From positions 1-64,000 of the forward strand of contig JAEZRV010000070.1 of assembly GCA_023444055.1 (NCBI GenBank): 64,000 bases of DNA, given 5' to 3'. The position numbers were made by a program, and so were the translations under genes. Numbering within the stretch: the first letter of the stretch is position 1; each line of letters opens with the position of its first letter. A model generated the notes under the pieces. The model saw only the letters and a program-made list of their open reading frames with translations, was not told the origin of the DNA and ran no database searches. This document shows positions 33,833 to 43,612 of this stretch, in pieces. The DNA comes from Bacillota bacterium (GTDB taxonomy: Bacteria; Bacillota; Clostridia; Acetivibrionales; DSM-1351).

Positions 33833-34783
33833 ATGGGCAGTTCACCACTTATTTCAATAATAATACCAATGTATAATACAAGTAAATTCATAAAGCAAAC
33901 TGTGGAAAGCATACTAGCTCAAACCTATAGCAATTTTGAAGTTATCATCGTTGACGACGGTAGTACAGATAATGGCGCAGAGGTTGTGAAAGCACTGATG
34001 CTAAAGGATTCCAGAGTCAAGTATATATATCAATCCAATCAAGGCGTTTCTGCTGCCAGAAATAATGCTATTGGAAATTCTCAGGGTGAATATCTAGCTT
34101 TTTTAGATAGCGACGATTTGTGGCTTCCAAACAAACTTGAAAAGCAAGTAAACAGGTTAATTTCTACTGGCATGGATGCCTGCTACTGTGGCTATCAATA
34201 TTTTTATGATGATATAAAGGGCAAAACCTTTCCAAAACATTACTCTGAAGGTAAAATATTGCTAGAGGTAATTAGAGAAAAGGTTTCTGTTTGGACTAGT
34301 ACTGTTGTAGTAAAAAAATCTATTGTAATAAATAATTCTATTACTTTTAGGTCAGGCCTGAATTGGGCAGAAGATATGGATTTCTTCTATAGGCTGTTAT
34401 ATAAATGTGAGTTCTGCTGCGTTAAAGAAATACTTGCGCTTTATAGGCAAAGACCAAATTCACTCTCAGCTTCTCCGGACAGACTTCCTGAGATACAATT
34501 ATGGAAGGATTTTGCTAATTGGATACAGACTACTCAGTCTGATATTATATATAATAAGCAGTCCATCGAAAAAGCTATATACCACTATAAAATTCCTAGT
34601 GTTGCAATATTTTGTCTTTACCAAAGACTTTGTACTGGTAATAAACCAGAAGAGGATTTTTTCAAAAAATGTCCGTTGCAATTAGTATATGATTACAGTT
34701 TTAGCCTATCAGAGACGGGTTTTAAGCTACTTATGAAAAAATTACTTATATCCTATAAGTATGGATATAAACAGATTTCTTAG
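33833..34783 (+). CDS. Family 2 glycosyltransferase
   Basis: 316 residues, GT-A fold inverting transferase. LISIIIPMYNTSKFIKQTVE at the start, VDDGSTDNG for the nucleotide, and LDSDDLW (about 93-99) as the metal-binding acidic motif. The C-terminal third is helical with no membrane segment. AGGGAGGTTAA before ATG. Sugar donor and acceptor cannot be told; the neighbours point to surface polysaccharide. Confidence 0.92.
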   Translation: MGSSPLISIIIPMYNTSKFIKQTVESILAQTYSNFEVIIVDDGSTDNGAEVVKALMLKDSRVKYIYQSNQGVSAARNNAIGNSQGEYLAFLDSDDLWLPNKLEKQVNRLISTGMDACYCGYQYFYDDIKGKTFPKHYSEGKILLEVIREKVSVWTSTVVVKKSIVINNSITFRSGLNWAEDMDFFYRLLYKCEFCCVKEILALYRQRPNSLSASPDRLPEIQLWKDFANWIQTTQSDIIYNKQSIEKAIYHYKIPSVAIFCLYQRLCTGNKPEEDFFKKCPLQLVYDYSFSLSETGFKLLMKKLLISYKYGYKQIS

Positions 34784-35000
34784 ATATAAAAAATCTTAAT
34801 GTAGTGTTATTTACCTCTACTTTTAGAGAAAACTGTCGTTGATATTTTAAAAATAGGACAAGAAAAACTATTGAAAAAAAGCTGATTTAGAAATATATTT
34901 ATATTTGGTAAATTCTATAATAAAAATTTATTTAATAATTTCAACTTGATTTTTATTTGAAATTATTAAGTAAAACAAAAATTTGAGGAGAGTATTAAGT

Positions 35001-35495
35001 ATGAAGATTGTAAATGAAAAGGGGAAATTATTTGGAGTAATTAATATTATTGATTTTAGTATTATTATTCTAGTCTTACTAGTAGGTGCTGTAGTATTAT
35101 TAAAAACAATAGGTACAGACGTTGGTCCTATTGCATCTGAAGAAAGCCAGCAAAATATAACTGTAACATATAGATGTACTGTAAGAAATGCCGATCAGAT
35201 AAAAGCTCTAAAAGAGGGTGACCAGCTGATTTCATTGTTAAAACCTGCAGATGCATATATCAAATCCATCTCCTATACAGTTTTGCAAGTACCAATAAGT
35301 ACAGCTGACGGTAGGCAAGTAAATTCTCCAGATCCAATTAGAAAAGAGTTAACAGTTAAATTTACGATGAAAGCTACTAAAGGAAACGGCATAATAAAGC
35401 TAGACAATCAGGATGTTGCAGTAGGTAAAGTATTTACATTAAAAACTCACGCCTTCGAAACACAGGGAACTATAGAAGCTATCGAGTTTAATTAG
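35001..35495 (+). CDS. DUF4330 family membrane-anchored protein
   Basis: 164 residues. Starts MKIVNEKGKLFGVINIIDFS and has one membrane helix (about 14-36, IIILVLLVGAVVLLKTIG); the rest is an external beta-rich domain (ITVTYRCTVRNADQIKALKE). The pattern matches DUF4330, of unknown role, often beside O-antigen ligase genes. GAGGAG lies 10 nt before the ATG. It ends 13 nt before the polymerase gene, so the two are surely cotranscribed. Confidence 0.8.
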   Translation: MKIVNEKGKLFGVINIIDFSIIILVLLVGAVVLLKTIGTDVGPIASEESQQNITVTYRCTVRNADQIKALKEGDQLISLLKPADAYIKSISYTVLQVPISTADGRQVNSPDPIRKELTVKFTMKATKGNGIIKLDNQDVAVGKVFTLKTHAFETQGTIEAIEFN

Positions 35496-35508
35496 GAGGA
35501 ATCTTTAA

Positions 35509-37221
35509 GTGTGGAAATATGTATCAAATAGCCTGCTTTATAGATTCTTAGTATACATTTATAATTTATTTTCAAATGCTTATAGTAATAGCATCATAAA
35601 TAAATGTTTGAAAAAGATATCAGAGTGGAATCAAAGTAGTCTATTTAATAAAATTATACAAAATTTCATAGCTCGAACACCGAAATACACCTTCTCTGCT
35701 GCGTATAAGTTTTTAGCATTCTTGGGAAACAAGCTAGACAATCTTGCAAGTAGCATAAATTCTTGCTACTCAAAAGCATATATAAATAGCTTCCCATATA
35801 GAATCATTAAATACGCCGAGAGTTTTGGTGAAAAACACTTTGGTAAGTGGTACAGGGTTGCTTTCTACATTATTTTAGCTCTTATTCTTTGCGTGGCCTG
35901 TTTCTTCTTACCTAAAATTGTTGCTGTAGGTATTATTGGTGTTTTAGCAACTATATTTATTCTGCGTGATTTTGAAAGAGGAGCTTATCTGGTAGGTATT
36001 TACCCTATCCTGTACTTTATAGCTGTTGAAACCGATATTGGTTCTCTAGCAACCATATGGGATGAGCTTTTGATTATTTACTGCATTGGAATTTGGTTTT
36101 TTAGATGGCTTGTTGATAGAAGAGATTTTTCCTTTAATTGGTCACCTGTTGATTTTCCATTATTCCTATTCTTTTTCGTAGCAATAGTGTTATTTATTAT
36201 TGCATCCTTTGATTCACTTGGATTTGATGGTTTAAGAGCCAACATTGAGTATTTAACGTTTTTCTTTATTGTTATTAAACTTCTTAGAAGTGAGAATGGT
36301 GCAAAAAATTTAGTTAAGATATTAATTTTTACAGGTATATTTATGTCTATAGTTGGCATATATCAGTTTATTGCTAAAGTAGAAACACCTGCATATTGGA
36401 CTGACAAGGTAGAGACCACCTCTGGTCCTAGAGTTTTCTCAATAGTAGGAAGTCCAAATGTTCTTGGATGCTTGTTAGCAATGCTAATACCGCTTGCAGT
36501 ATCTCTTATTTTTTCAGAAAGACATGTATTGCAAAAGCTTTTGTACACATGTGCTACTGGTTTAATGGGAATTTGTATAATTTTTACCGGTTCACGTTCT
36601 TCATGGATAGCACTTGGCCTAGCACTCATTATTTACGCTTTTCTAAGTAAAAAGTACAAATTGATTATTGGTTTGGTAATTATAGCAGCTCTTACTTACA
36701 GCTTTGTTCCGACAGTTCAGAGTAGAATTGGTTACTTGCTTGACCCAGAATATATTGCTAGCAGCTTTAGAGGCGGAAGATTTTCTAAATGGCCTAAGGC
36801 ATTACAAATGTTCCATAATAGCCCGTTATTTGGTACCGGTTTTGGGAAATTTGGTGGTGCAGTAGCTACCAACAATAATGTTAAAGGAACCTTCTATGTT
36901 GATAACTATTATCTAAAGGCAGCTGTAGAAATGGGCATTTTTGGCTTAGTATCATTTTTAATAGCTATATATAATGGGGTAATATGGCCGCTGAGAGCTC
37001 TCAAAAAAGTTGAAGACAAAGTTTCTAAAGGAATTGTACAAAGTGGCTTTGGAGCTATGATAGGTATTCTCTTCACGAATATAGTACTTAATAACTTTGA
37101 TGCACCTTCTGTAACCACATACTTCTGGACAATATCAGGAATTTGCGTTTATTTAGGATTTATTAAAAAAGGTCCAACTAACGTATTAACAAAGATTATT
37201 GCTAAGAATGAGAATGTTTAA
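35509..37221 (+). CDS. O-antigen ligase/polymerase-like membrane protein (Wzy_C)
   Basis: 570 residues. A soluble N-terminal 120 residues is followed by about ten to twelve membrane helices, with the Wzy_C motif region FTGSRSSWIALGLALIIY (about 363-380) and a long loop ending FGTGFGKFGGAVAT. Such proteins polymerise repeat units or ligate polysaccharide to a carrier on the outer face. The start is GTG after GGAGGAATCTTTAA. The unusually long N-terminal extension is specific to this clostridial type. Confidence 0.85.
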   Translation: MWKYVSNSLLYRFLVYIYNLFSNAYSNSIINKCLKKISEWNQSSLFNKIIQNFIARTPKYTFSAAYKFLAFLGNKLDNLASSINSCYSKAYINSFPYRIIKYAESFGEKHFGKWYRVAFYIILALILCVACFFLPKIVAVGIIGVLATIFILRDFERGAYLVGIYPILYFIAVETDIGSLATIWDELLIIYCIGIWFFRWLVDRRDFSFNWSPVDFPLFLFFFVAIVLFIIASFDSLGFDGLRANIEYLTFFFIVIKLLRSENGAKNLVKILIFTGIFMSIVGIYQFIAKVETPAYWTDKVETTSGPRVFSIVGSPNVLGCLLAMLIPLAVSLIFSERHVLQKLLYTCATGLMGICIIFTGSRSSWIALGLALIIYAFLSKKYKLIIGLVIIAALTYSFVPTVQSRIGYLLDPEYIASSFRGGRFSKWPKALQMFHNSPLFGTGFGKFGGAVATNNNVKGTFYVDNYYLKAAVEMGIFGLVSFLIAIYNGVIWPLRALKKVEDKVSKGIVQSGFGAMIGILFTNIVLNNFDAPSVTTYFWTISGICVYLGFIKKGPTNVLTKIIAKNENV

Positions 37222-37235
37222 TTTAATACTTATTA

Positions 37236-37280
37236 AAAAAGCCCTCGTTTCCACAAATTGATATGGAACGAGGGTTTTTT
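37236..37280. terminator. Bidirectional terminator between polymerase and lipoprotein genes
   Basis: CCCTCGTTTCCA (37242-37253) pairs with TGGAACGAGGG (37264-37274, one bulge); TTTTTT follows on plus, and CTTTTTT on minus. It serves both converging genes. Confidence 0.9.
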
Positions 37281-37370
37281 ATGCTCATTTCTCCTAAATT
37301 TTGGTATATTACTCTCTGGGCTTATTATTATGTGTTAAAGCCTATTGTTAAGTCAATAAAGTTTTTCTTG

Positions 37371-37874
37371 TTACTTGCTCGCTTTGCTCTCTACATTATG
37401 ATCCTTTTTCAAAGTTTCTAAGTCTGCTATATATTCTTTAGATAGCCTTTCAACCTCTTTTAGTTTAGCAGTCGCAGTTTTTGCTAATTCTCCGTCACTC
37501 TTTTTAGCTGCATCAAGCAGTATGTCAAAAGCTTCTGATTGTAATGTTACTGCCACAATATATTTATTATGTACATTTTTCACTTCTTCTGTTGCTGGAA
37601 CAGTTGCCTTTGCTTTTGCAATCAGTTCCGTAGCTGTAGGAATTATCACATCTTTTAATTTAGCCGCAAACGCTGCGTCATCTGCTTCGCTGTCGTCGTT
37701 AACTGCTTGATATTCGCTGGTTACTTTCTCTTCCAAGGTGGCAAGGGCGGGTAATTGATTGTTAATGTAATTAATCAGGTCATCTTGTACTGGATCTGAT
37801 CCACACCCTGCTAATGCTGTAATGCAAATAAGCAGTGCTAAAAGTGTTGCCATAATGTTTTTCATTTTTTTCAT
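37371..37874 (-). CDS. Small lipoprotein of unknown function
   Basis: 167 residues. Lipobox LAGC with Cys24 after a hydrophobic signal (MATLLALLICITALAGC). The mature part is all-helical and charged (EEKVTSEYQAVNDDSEADDA and LKEVERLSKEYIADLETLKK), like a small helical bundle on the outer membrane face. I do not recognise a named family. GGGGGAAACAGAAC lies before ATG. Own terminator shared with the polymerase gene. Confidence 0.8.
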   Translation of the reverse strand: MKKMKNIMATLLALLICITALAGCGSDPVQDDLINYINNQLPALATLEEKVTSEYQAVNDDSEADDAAFAAKLKDVIIPTATELIAKAKATVPATEEVKNVHNKYIVAVTLQSEAFDILLDAAKKSDGELAKTATAKLKEVERLSKEYIADLETLKKDHNVESKASK

Positions 37875-38031
37875 GTTCTGTTTCCCCCAAATATTATTTT
37901 TAAAACATGCCTATTGTACTTATTTAATAGGATATCTGTTATATTATATCGTAAAAAGTTATTTGGAAATTAATATGTTGCATGAAATGATATTTTTATG
38001 TTATTAAATGTAACTTGAGATTCTTTTTTCT

Positions 38032-39228
38032 CTAGTCTACACGCTTCAGTACTTTTCTTGCCACATTTAGCAATCTTGTTTTCTTAAGCACAACAGTTAC
38101 TACTGATATTATTTTTCTTTTAGCTACTACAGTCATACTCTCAGAACAGTACCTATCTACTAGTTTATCAAAAGGAAGCTTGTCTAAATCTTTAAAAAAG
38201 TCTTTCCTGTTGGGATTCTCACCAGCAGACTTAAAAGCGGCAGGGTTATAGGAAACAGCATTATCTAAATCAACTTTTTCAAATACGATGCTGTCTTGAA
38301 GGCCATCAAACATAGCTTTTCCATTTTTACTATTTATCAAAAGAAGTGAAGTGCCCTTATCGTCATCCATTTGGGGTGATACCTTTTGAATACCCCAAAA
38401 ATCAGCTAGCGTAATATCACTTTGCCTATGCAATGTCTTAAAATTGCATTTGTGGCATGAGGGGCGCAGGCAAGTATCTCTTAAAAATGCCTGCATATAT
38501 AAATCCTTATCAAGTGTCTGAATATGCTCAGAACCATTATCAAATTCTAATGCCATAGAAAATTTGTTCCAGCCTTTATTTTTGTGTCTGAAATTTGCAC
38601 CTTGGGCTTTAGCTCCTACACGTTCTTCCTGGTATGCAACATATTTTTCCCAAACCTTAGGTGATGGTACTCCGTGACAAATAATATCTATACAAAATAA
38701 AGTATCATAGTCCTTCTGCAAATAGGATTTTAACCCTGCTATCTGGCATGGTGTTCCTGTAAATAATACTTTCCTATTCTGCTTAAGGAAAGCTTCAACT
38801 TTTTTATATGCTTCTCCTATTTTGCTCTGAACATATTTTGAACCACGAAAATCTTTTAGCTGCTCCTTAGACTCCGCATAGCTGTGTATCGCCGTTAAAT
38901 CTTTATCTAAACTAACACCAAACACAACACCACCAACATTAATGATCTGCTCTGCAATAAGCGTAAAAACGCCTCCTGAAGAACTCTCTAAGCGAACCTG
39001 TTCATTTTTATTGTAACAAGCATATGCTTGCGGCTCATTATCTATTTTTTCATTATGAAGTACAGGACATACTTTTTCACATAGCCCGCAATTAATGCAG
39101 TTCTGCATGTCTACCTTAGGATATAAGAATCCTTCACTATCACTTTCCATTGTAATACATTGCTTCGGGCAGATATTTGAGCAAGCGTGACAGCCTGTAC
39201 ATTTATGTTTTTCTGTAATTTGTATCAT
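38032..39228 (-). CDS. FrhB-type iron-sulfur protein of polysaccharide clusters
   Basis: 398 residues. Two 4Fe-4S motifs at the N-terminus, CTGCHACSNICP (about 10-21) and CINCGLCEKVCP (about 39-50), then a coenzyme F420 hydrogenase/dehydrogenase beta-subunit fold (GGVFTLIAEQIINVGGVVFG; KVLFTGTPCQIAGLKSYL; CHGVPSPKVWEKY). Proteins of this build sit in exopolysaccharide clusters next to pyruvyl transferases and may reduce sugar or carrier groups; the reaction is unproven. AAGGAGTTCAAA before ATG. Confidence 0.88.
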   Translation of the reverse strand: MIQITEKHKCTGCHACSNICPKQCITMESDSEGFLYPKVDMQNCINCGLCEKVCPVLHNEKIDNEPQAYACYNKNEQVRLESSSGGVFTLIAEQIINVGGVVFGVSLDKDLTAIHSYAESKEQLKDFRGSKYVQSKIGEAYKKVEAFLKQNRKVLFTGTPCQIAGLKSYLQKDYDTLFCIDIICHGVPSPKVWEKYVAYQEERVGAKAQGANFRHKNKGWNKFSMALEFDNGSEHIQTLDKDLYMQAFLRDTCLRPSCHKCNFKTLHRQSDITLADFWGIQKVSPQMDDDKGTSLLLINSKNGKAMFDGLQDSIVFEKVDLDNAVSYNPAAFKSAGENPNRKDFFKDLDKLPFDKLVDRYCSESMTVVAKRKIISVVTVVLKKTRLLNVARKVLKRVD

Positions 39229-39330
39229 TTTGAACTCCTTATGAAAATTAACACTATTTTAATTCCAAGAATTGAAGCTAACACCATATTTAAAGCTTTC
39301 TAACTCTATACCTATAATTACACTATAAAA

Positions 39331-40788
39331 CTAATTTCCTTTAGCCTCCGAAAGAAAACTTGAGCCGAATAAAATCAATATTGGCATTACAGGCATATGA
39401 TATCTAGCTTGAACTTCAAGTAATGTATACGAAACAAGTATTCCCCCAAAAATCATCAGTAAAACAAGAGCGTCATACCGTCTCTCCCTTAGAGTGTAGA
39501 AACATGAACATATTGCCATTAATATGATTAAAACGTAGAATGCCTGAGACAAGCCATAAAAGGCTCTTGGATGAGACTTAATTACTCTTTCTGCCTTTGA
39601 GTTTTGAGAAGCAACTGTACTCCAATAGTATCCATAGTTTTCATTCCCCCAAAGAATCTCATATTTTTTCTTAACCAGATTCCATAGTTGCTTGGGGTCA
39701 CCCTTCAGTCTTTCAGTAGCTATTTGCTTTGCTTCTTTATGTACCTTATCAAAGTCATAGTTATTTTTTTCAATTATCCCAAAATCCTCTTTGTTAAATG
39801 TTCCATTGGATTTAGTATTTGTACCAATCATCAAGTTAAACCCACCGTTAGACTCTGTAACATCAACTCCTGTGGCAATTTGTAAAGGTATATTTGCTAA
39901 ATTAATAAATCCAAAATAGCATATAAAAACTATTGCTATTGATTTAATGCTAAGTCCCACACTATTAATTGCCTTTGCTCTATATTTTTTATACATTAAA
40001 ACAAATACTGCAAATACAGGCAGCAAAAGCATTGCCATAGGCCTAACCAGCTGAGCGCAAGCTGTAAGTATGCCGATTCCAATTAATATCAAATTACCAT
40101 TAACAATATCATAATTTTTATAAGTATACTTCTTAAAAAACTTTAATATTAGAAGTACTACGGCAGTAAATAGCACCATAAACAAGTGCTCAGATGCGAT
40201 AACAGATGTATACATTACCTGTGATGGCCAAATTGCAACCATCAGTGCTGCAATTCTACCTGCCTTCTCACTATAAAGCATTTTGCCGCCTGCATAAATA
40301 AGTATTACAAGTACTATCGAAAGAGCTACATTAAACAGTTTTGTAACCATTATGCCCGTTCCAAAAACGAAGTACAAAAACCCTAATACCATCCCAAATC
40401 CTATTTTAAATGGGAAAACTGCATAAAAGTCAACAAAATCCTTGAAATTTCCCTGACTTACATTAATCCCATAGTTATGCAAATGGAGAAAATCTGAAAA
40501 GGGCTGTGTTTGAACAAAGTAAACCCATACTAGTCTTGGAACAATCGCAATAATTACAAGTAAAATCATAAAGATTCTTGTATTAATCCTTGTAATTATG
40601 TTTATTTTGTATAGTAAAAATATAACAGCAACTGATAAAAAGACATAGGCAAAACCCATATACGATGGCATTTTAACTACTGATGGTCCTAAGTTACGAA
40701 TAACGCATATAGCAATCAATGTTAACAATACAATAGCACCAGCAACGATTGCATAAAAAATAATATTTTTTATTTTTGGCTTTTCCAC
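39331..40788 (-). CDS. Family 39-type membrane glycosyltransferase
   Basis: About 485 residues with about ten to twelve membrane helices. The first external loop has the acidic pattern near VQTQPFSDFLHLHNYG (about 85-100), typical of the GT39/ArnT-PMT fold that takes sugars from a polyprenyl carrier. ARYHMPVMPILILFG near the end is also usual. GTG at 40788 lies 9 nt after AAAGGA; the upstream TTG overlaps this site and is less likely. 102 nt upstream of the FrhB gene in the same direction. Confidence 0.85.
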   Translation of the reverse strand: MEKPKIKNIIFYAIVAGAIVLLTLIAICVIRNLGPSVVKMPSYMGFAYVFLSVAVIFLLYKINIITRINTRIFMILLVIIAIVPRLVWVYFVQTQPFSDFLHLHNYGINVSQGNFKDFVDFYAVFPFKIGFGMVLGFLYFVFGTGIMVTKLFNVALSIVLVILIYAGGKMLYSEKAGRIAALMVAIWPSQVMYTSVIASEHLFMVLFTAVVLLILKFFKKYTYKNYDIVNGNLILIGIGILTACAQLVRPMAMLLLPVFAVFVLMYKKYRAKAINSVGLSIKSIAIVFICYFGFINLANIPLQIATGVDVTESNGGFNLMIGTNTKSNGTFNKEDFGIIEKNNYDFDKVHKEAKQIATERLKGDPKQLWNLVKKKYEILWGNENYGYYWSTVASQNSKAERVIKSHPRAFYGLSQAFYVLIILMAICSCFYTLRERRYDALVLLMIFGGILVSYTLLEVQARYHMPVMPILILFGSSFLSEAKGN

Positions 40789-40811
40789 TACAATATTTCC
40801 TTTCAAATTAA

Positions 40812-40944
40812 TAATTCACTTTCCCACATAAAAAATATCGGTGTTCAAACTTATCAATGATTCGTTTCCAAAATAAGTATACTTAATTATTCAACTTTCC
40901 ATAGAAAACCCATCGGCGTTCAACTGGGAAAGTTGAGTTAATTA
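40812..40944. repeat. 40-nt imperfect direct repeat plus 17-bp inverted repeat
   Basis: Sequences around 40814-40850 and 40888-40926 share CTTTCC, an A-run, ATCGG-GTTCAA. In the second, ATTCAACTTTCC (40889-40900) pairs with GGAAAGTTGAGT (40927-40938), extended by AT pairs. It lies just upstream of the GT39 gene; function unknown. The remainder of the 525-nt gap up to nudC holds only a relic hairpin. Confidence 0.55.
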
Positions 40945-41104
40945 GATTAACCTCTAATTCTTAGTCCAAAATTTAGCATCATATTTTAAGTCATAACAGA
41001 CTATAATTAAATACTATTATACTATATAAAAGTCATATTAAATAACCTTTATATTATTATTGCTAAATAATGTTTATCAATGCCTGTTGTGTAAAGAATA
41101 AGCG

Positions 41105-41146
41105 CATTTCCTTAATGTTCTTGTGCGAAATATCGGGCATGGGCAT
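41105..41146 (+). promoter_or_regulatory. Relic of the SD-to-start hairpin family (3' half)
   Basis: CATTTCCTTAATGTTCTTGT and GCGAAATATCGGGCATGGGC closely match the 3' half of the copy at 32102-32188 read on the minus strand. A weak partner ATGCCTG is at 41080. There is no GGAGG, and the position 6 nt after the arm is TGC rather than ATG, so it looks decayed. Confidence 0.55.
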
Positions 41147-41313
41147 ATTTTGCATAATGCCTTGAATTTGATTTTAAATATTACATATGATATTCTAATG
41201 AAAAGTTGTTAACCCAACTTACACAGATGAAATTCTATTGTTGCTAAACTCATCAATAGTTGGTCACTATAAAATTGAACTTAAAATATATTAATAAAAA
41301 GGCAGATATTATT

Positions 41314-42150
41314 ATGAGTAAAGAGAGTATTTATAACTACTATGAGCCAGCTGTTACACCAAAGAATCAAACTGTTGGTAAAATCTATTGGTTCGCTTTC
41401 TGTGTAAATAAAATGCTGGTTATGGTTGAGAACGGAAATTATGTTGTTCCCTGTTTAAATAATTTAAATGATATAAATATTTTTCCTGTCAGAACGCAGT
41501 ACCTTGGACTTTTTAAAGGCTCTCCATGTTATTCTGCTGACATTGCTTCAGAAGAAAATGTACCTGTTGGAATGGATTTTATCCCGTTAAGAGCGCTGTT
41601 TGATTTGATAGATATGGATTTATTTCTTTTGGCAGGCAAAGCATTTCAAATAATACTATGGGATCAATCTCACCAGTTTTGTGGCAGATGTGGCTCAGCT
41701 ACACAGGAACTGCCAGATGAGAGAGCAAAAAAATGCCCTAAATGCGGCTTTATAAGCTATCCTCAGATTTGTCCTGCTGTAATAACAGCTGTTCTAAAGG
41801 ATGGCAAGATACTCCTCGCACATGCGAAAGCCTTCAAAAACAACATGTTTGGTCTTATTTCAGGCTTCCTTGAACCTGGGGAAACTCTTGAAGAATGTGT
41901 TCAAAGAGAGTTAATGGAGGAAGTCGGAATAAAGGTAAAGAATATAAAATATTTCGGCAGCCAACCTTGGCCTTATCCAAACTCATTAATGGTAGGTTTT
42001 ACAGCAGAGTATGCGAGTGGTGAAATAACTGTTGATGGTATAGAAATCGAAAAAGCTGACTGGTTTGACCTCAGAAATCTTCCTGAATTGCCCTCACAGG
42101 TGAGCATTGCAAGAAAAATAATTGATTGGTATATTCAAAATAGCTTATAA
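41314..42150 (+). CDS. nudC: NADH pyrophosphatase (NAD+ diphosphatase), Nudix family
   Basis: 279 residues. A four-cysteine zinc ribbon CGRCGS...KCPKCG (about 124-145), a perfect Nudix box GFLEPGETLEECVQREL-MEEVGI (about 188-210) and the NudC signature SQPWPYPNS. It hydrolyses NAD(H) and can remove NAD caps from RNA. The ATG at 41314 is preferred, with AAAAAGGCAG upstream; an in-frame ATG at 41260 has no ribosome site. Confidence 0.95.
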   Translation: MSKESIYNYYEPAVTPKNQTVGKIYWFAFCVNKMLVMVENGNYVVPCLNNLNDINIFPVRTQYLGLFKGSPCYSADIASEENVPVGMDFIPLRALFDLIDMDLFLLAGKAFQIILWDQSHQFCGRCGSATQELPDERAKKCPKCGFISYPQICPAVITAVLKDGKILLAHAKAFKNNMFGLISGFLEPGETLEECVQRELMEEVGIKVKNIKYFGSQPWPYPNSLMVGFTAEYASGEITVDGIEIEKADWFDLRNLPELPSQVSIARKIIDWYIQNSL

Positions 42151-42190
42151 GGAATACTTGATTGGTATTTTTAAAACAGCTTATAATTTA

Positions 42191-42235
42191 AAGGAGATGA
42201 CACTTGTAATTATTCAAGTCATCTCCTTGTTTATG
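42191..42235 (+). terminator. Terminator after nudC
   Basis: AAGGAGATGAC (42191-42201) and GTCATCTCCTT (42218-42228) pair perfectly, then GTTTATG. Confidence 0.8.
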
Positions 42236-42345
42236 TACAAAACAAATGGCACATCCTAATCTGACAAACAGTTTCTTGTTTCACAAAATCATATTAATAT
42301 AAAAATTTTTCATACCAAAATAAGATTTACCCTCCAGTTAATTAC

Positions 42346-43044
42346 TCAATTTTCAAGCATTAATTTTTTAGCCTTCAAAGCCTCAACTCTTTCCTTTAAG
42401 GCTTTTTCTACCAAATCCTCTGATGCATTGTCTTTTATAAACTGTACCTTGTTTCTTGCGCTAGTTTTACCGTCTTTTATCAGCATATCTCCTTGCTGAG
42501 GGCTTATAGTAAAACATGCATTATCATAATATTCTTCATATCTCGATAAAAAGAATATATACCTTTCTCCTTTTTGATAATATATAGTTCCATACATATT
42601 ATGTTCATCATATCCAACCTCTTTATATGATCCTCCAAATTGCATTATTTTAATTATGTCACCAGGGAGAAACTTCCCCTTTATTGCTTTACTTACCTTA
42701 ACCTCAGAAACTGTACATATATGACTTATTGGTTCTTTTTCTCCCGTTATAGTATTTGTAGTCTCTCCTGTTACCAGTTGCTTTGGGTCATCAACATTAA
42801 TAACATCACCAATTACTACCGTATCAGCAATGTCATCCACTTGGTCAAAATTTTTATAATAATTATACGAAGCAAAAATTCCACCGGGAATTGATGAATT
42901 TACATTAATTCCATCAAATGAAATATTTTCATTTAAAACTTTCAAATGTGCTCTATTTATAGGAAATATGGTTAAAAGAACTGCTCCTAGGAGCAATACA
43001 CAAATTGAACTGAATAATAGCTTTTTATTATTTATAATTTTCAT
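42346..43044 (-). CDS. Membrane-anchored or secreted protein of unknown function
   Basis: 232 residues. One N-terminal hydrophobic segment (about 9-28, LLFSSICVLLLGAVLLTIF) followed by an external domain with beta pattern (DTVVIGDVINVDDP, TVSEVKVSKAIKGKFLPGD, IYYQKGERYIFFLSRYEEYY) and a charged helical tail. The middle part, a short beta-barrel-like stretch about motif KGKFLPGDIIKI, resembles surface proteins of Bacilli and Clostridia, but I cannot name it. GGAGGATATGT before ATG; monocistronic. Confidence 0.75.
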   Translation of the reverse strand: MKIINNKKLLFSSICVLLLGAVLLTIFPINRAHLKVLNENISFDGINVNSSIPGGIFASYNYYKNFDQVDDIADTVVIGDVINVDDPKQLVTGETTNTITGEKEPISHICTVSEVKVSKAIKGKFLPGDIIKIMQFGGSYKEVGYDEHNMYGTIYYQKGERYIFFLSRYEEYYDNACFTISPQQGDMLIKDGKTSARNKVQFIKDNASEDLVEKALKERVEALKAKKLMLEN

Positions 43045-43182
43045 ACATATCCTCCTTCATTTATTACAACTTGAGCCACAATTTTAATAAAAATAAAATG
43101 TGTTTAAATCCATGCCATAAATTCAAATTTTAACCATCATATTAAACTTACCACTATATAGCTTTTCTTTCAATAATAAAAA

Positions 43183-43231
43183 GCAAAAAAGAGGTACGAA
43201 AGCAATTTACATACATTGCTTTTCATACCTC
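43183..43231 (-). terminator. Terminator downstream of hsp20
   Basis: GAGGTACGAAAGCAAT (43191-43206) pairs with ATTGCTTTTCATACCTC (43215-43231); TTTTTTGCTTTTT follows on the minus strand. It is 380 nt past the hsp20 stop. Confidence 0.8.
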
Positions 43232-43612
43232 TCTATCAAGATTATATATGATTTTTATAAATTAAAAGTTCAAATTTGGGGGAGTGATCTTATCTGCTCA
43301 AATTACTATATACTAAACTTCTATCCTCCTTCCGCACTATTTAATACTATTTACTAAATAGCTCAATCTCTATAGCATCACCTCACTTTGCAAAAATAGT
43401 TTTATTTAATGTTCAAAGCATCCCTAATCTTCCTTAAATCTTGCTTTGAACGGAGCTTTGTTAAACGTGCTTACATAAAGTGTTTATCTATTACTGAGTC
43501 TTAATTCTACCTTTTTCCCTTTGGATATTCTTACAATGATTAAATCTGGTTATTACTGATCTAAATTTTTGTCTTTGTGCTAAATCAGCCTTGATTGCTG
43601 CTATTACAGCTA
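43232..43612. other. Long 3' region of hsp20 with gene-end relics
   Basis: No open gene. At 43488-43510 the sequence repeats the end of hsp20 (43610-43632) with 20 of 23 bases the same, including the stop codon. It may be what remains of a tandem hsp20 copy. Confidence 0.35.
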
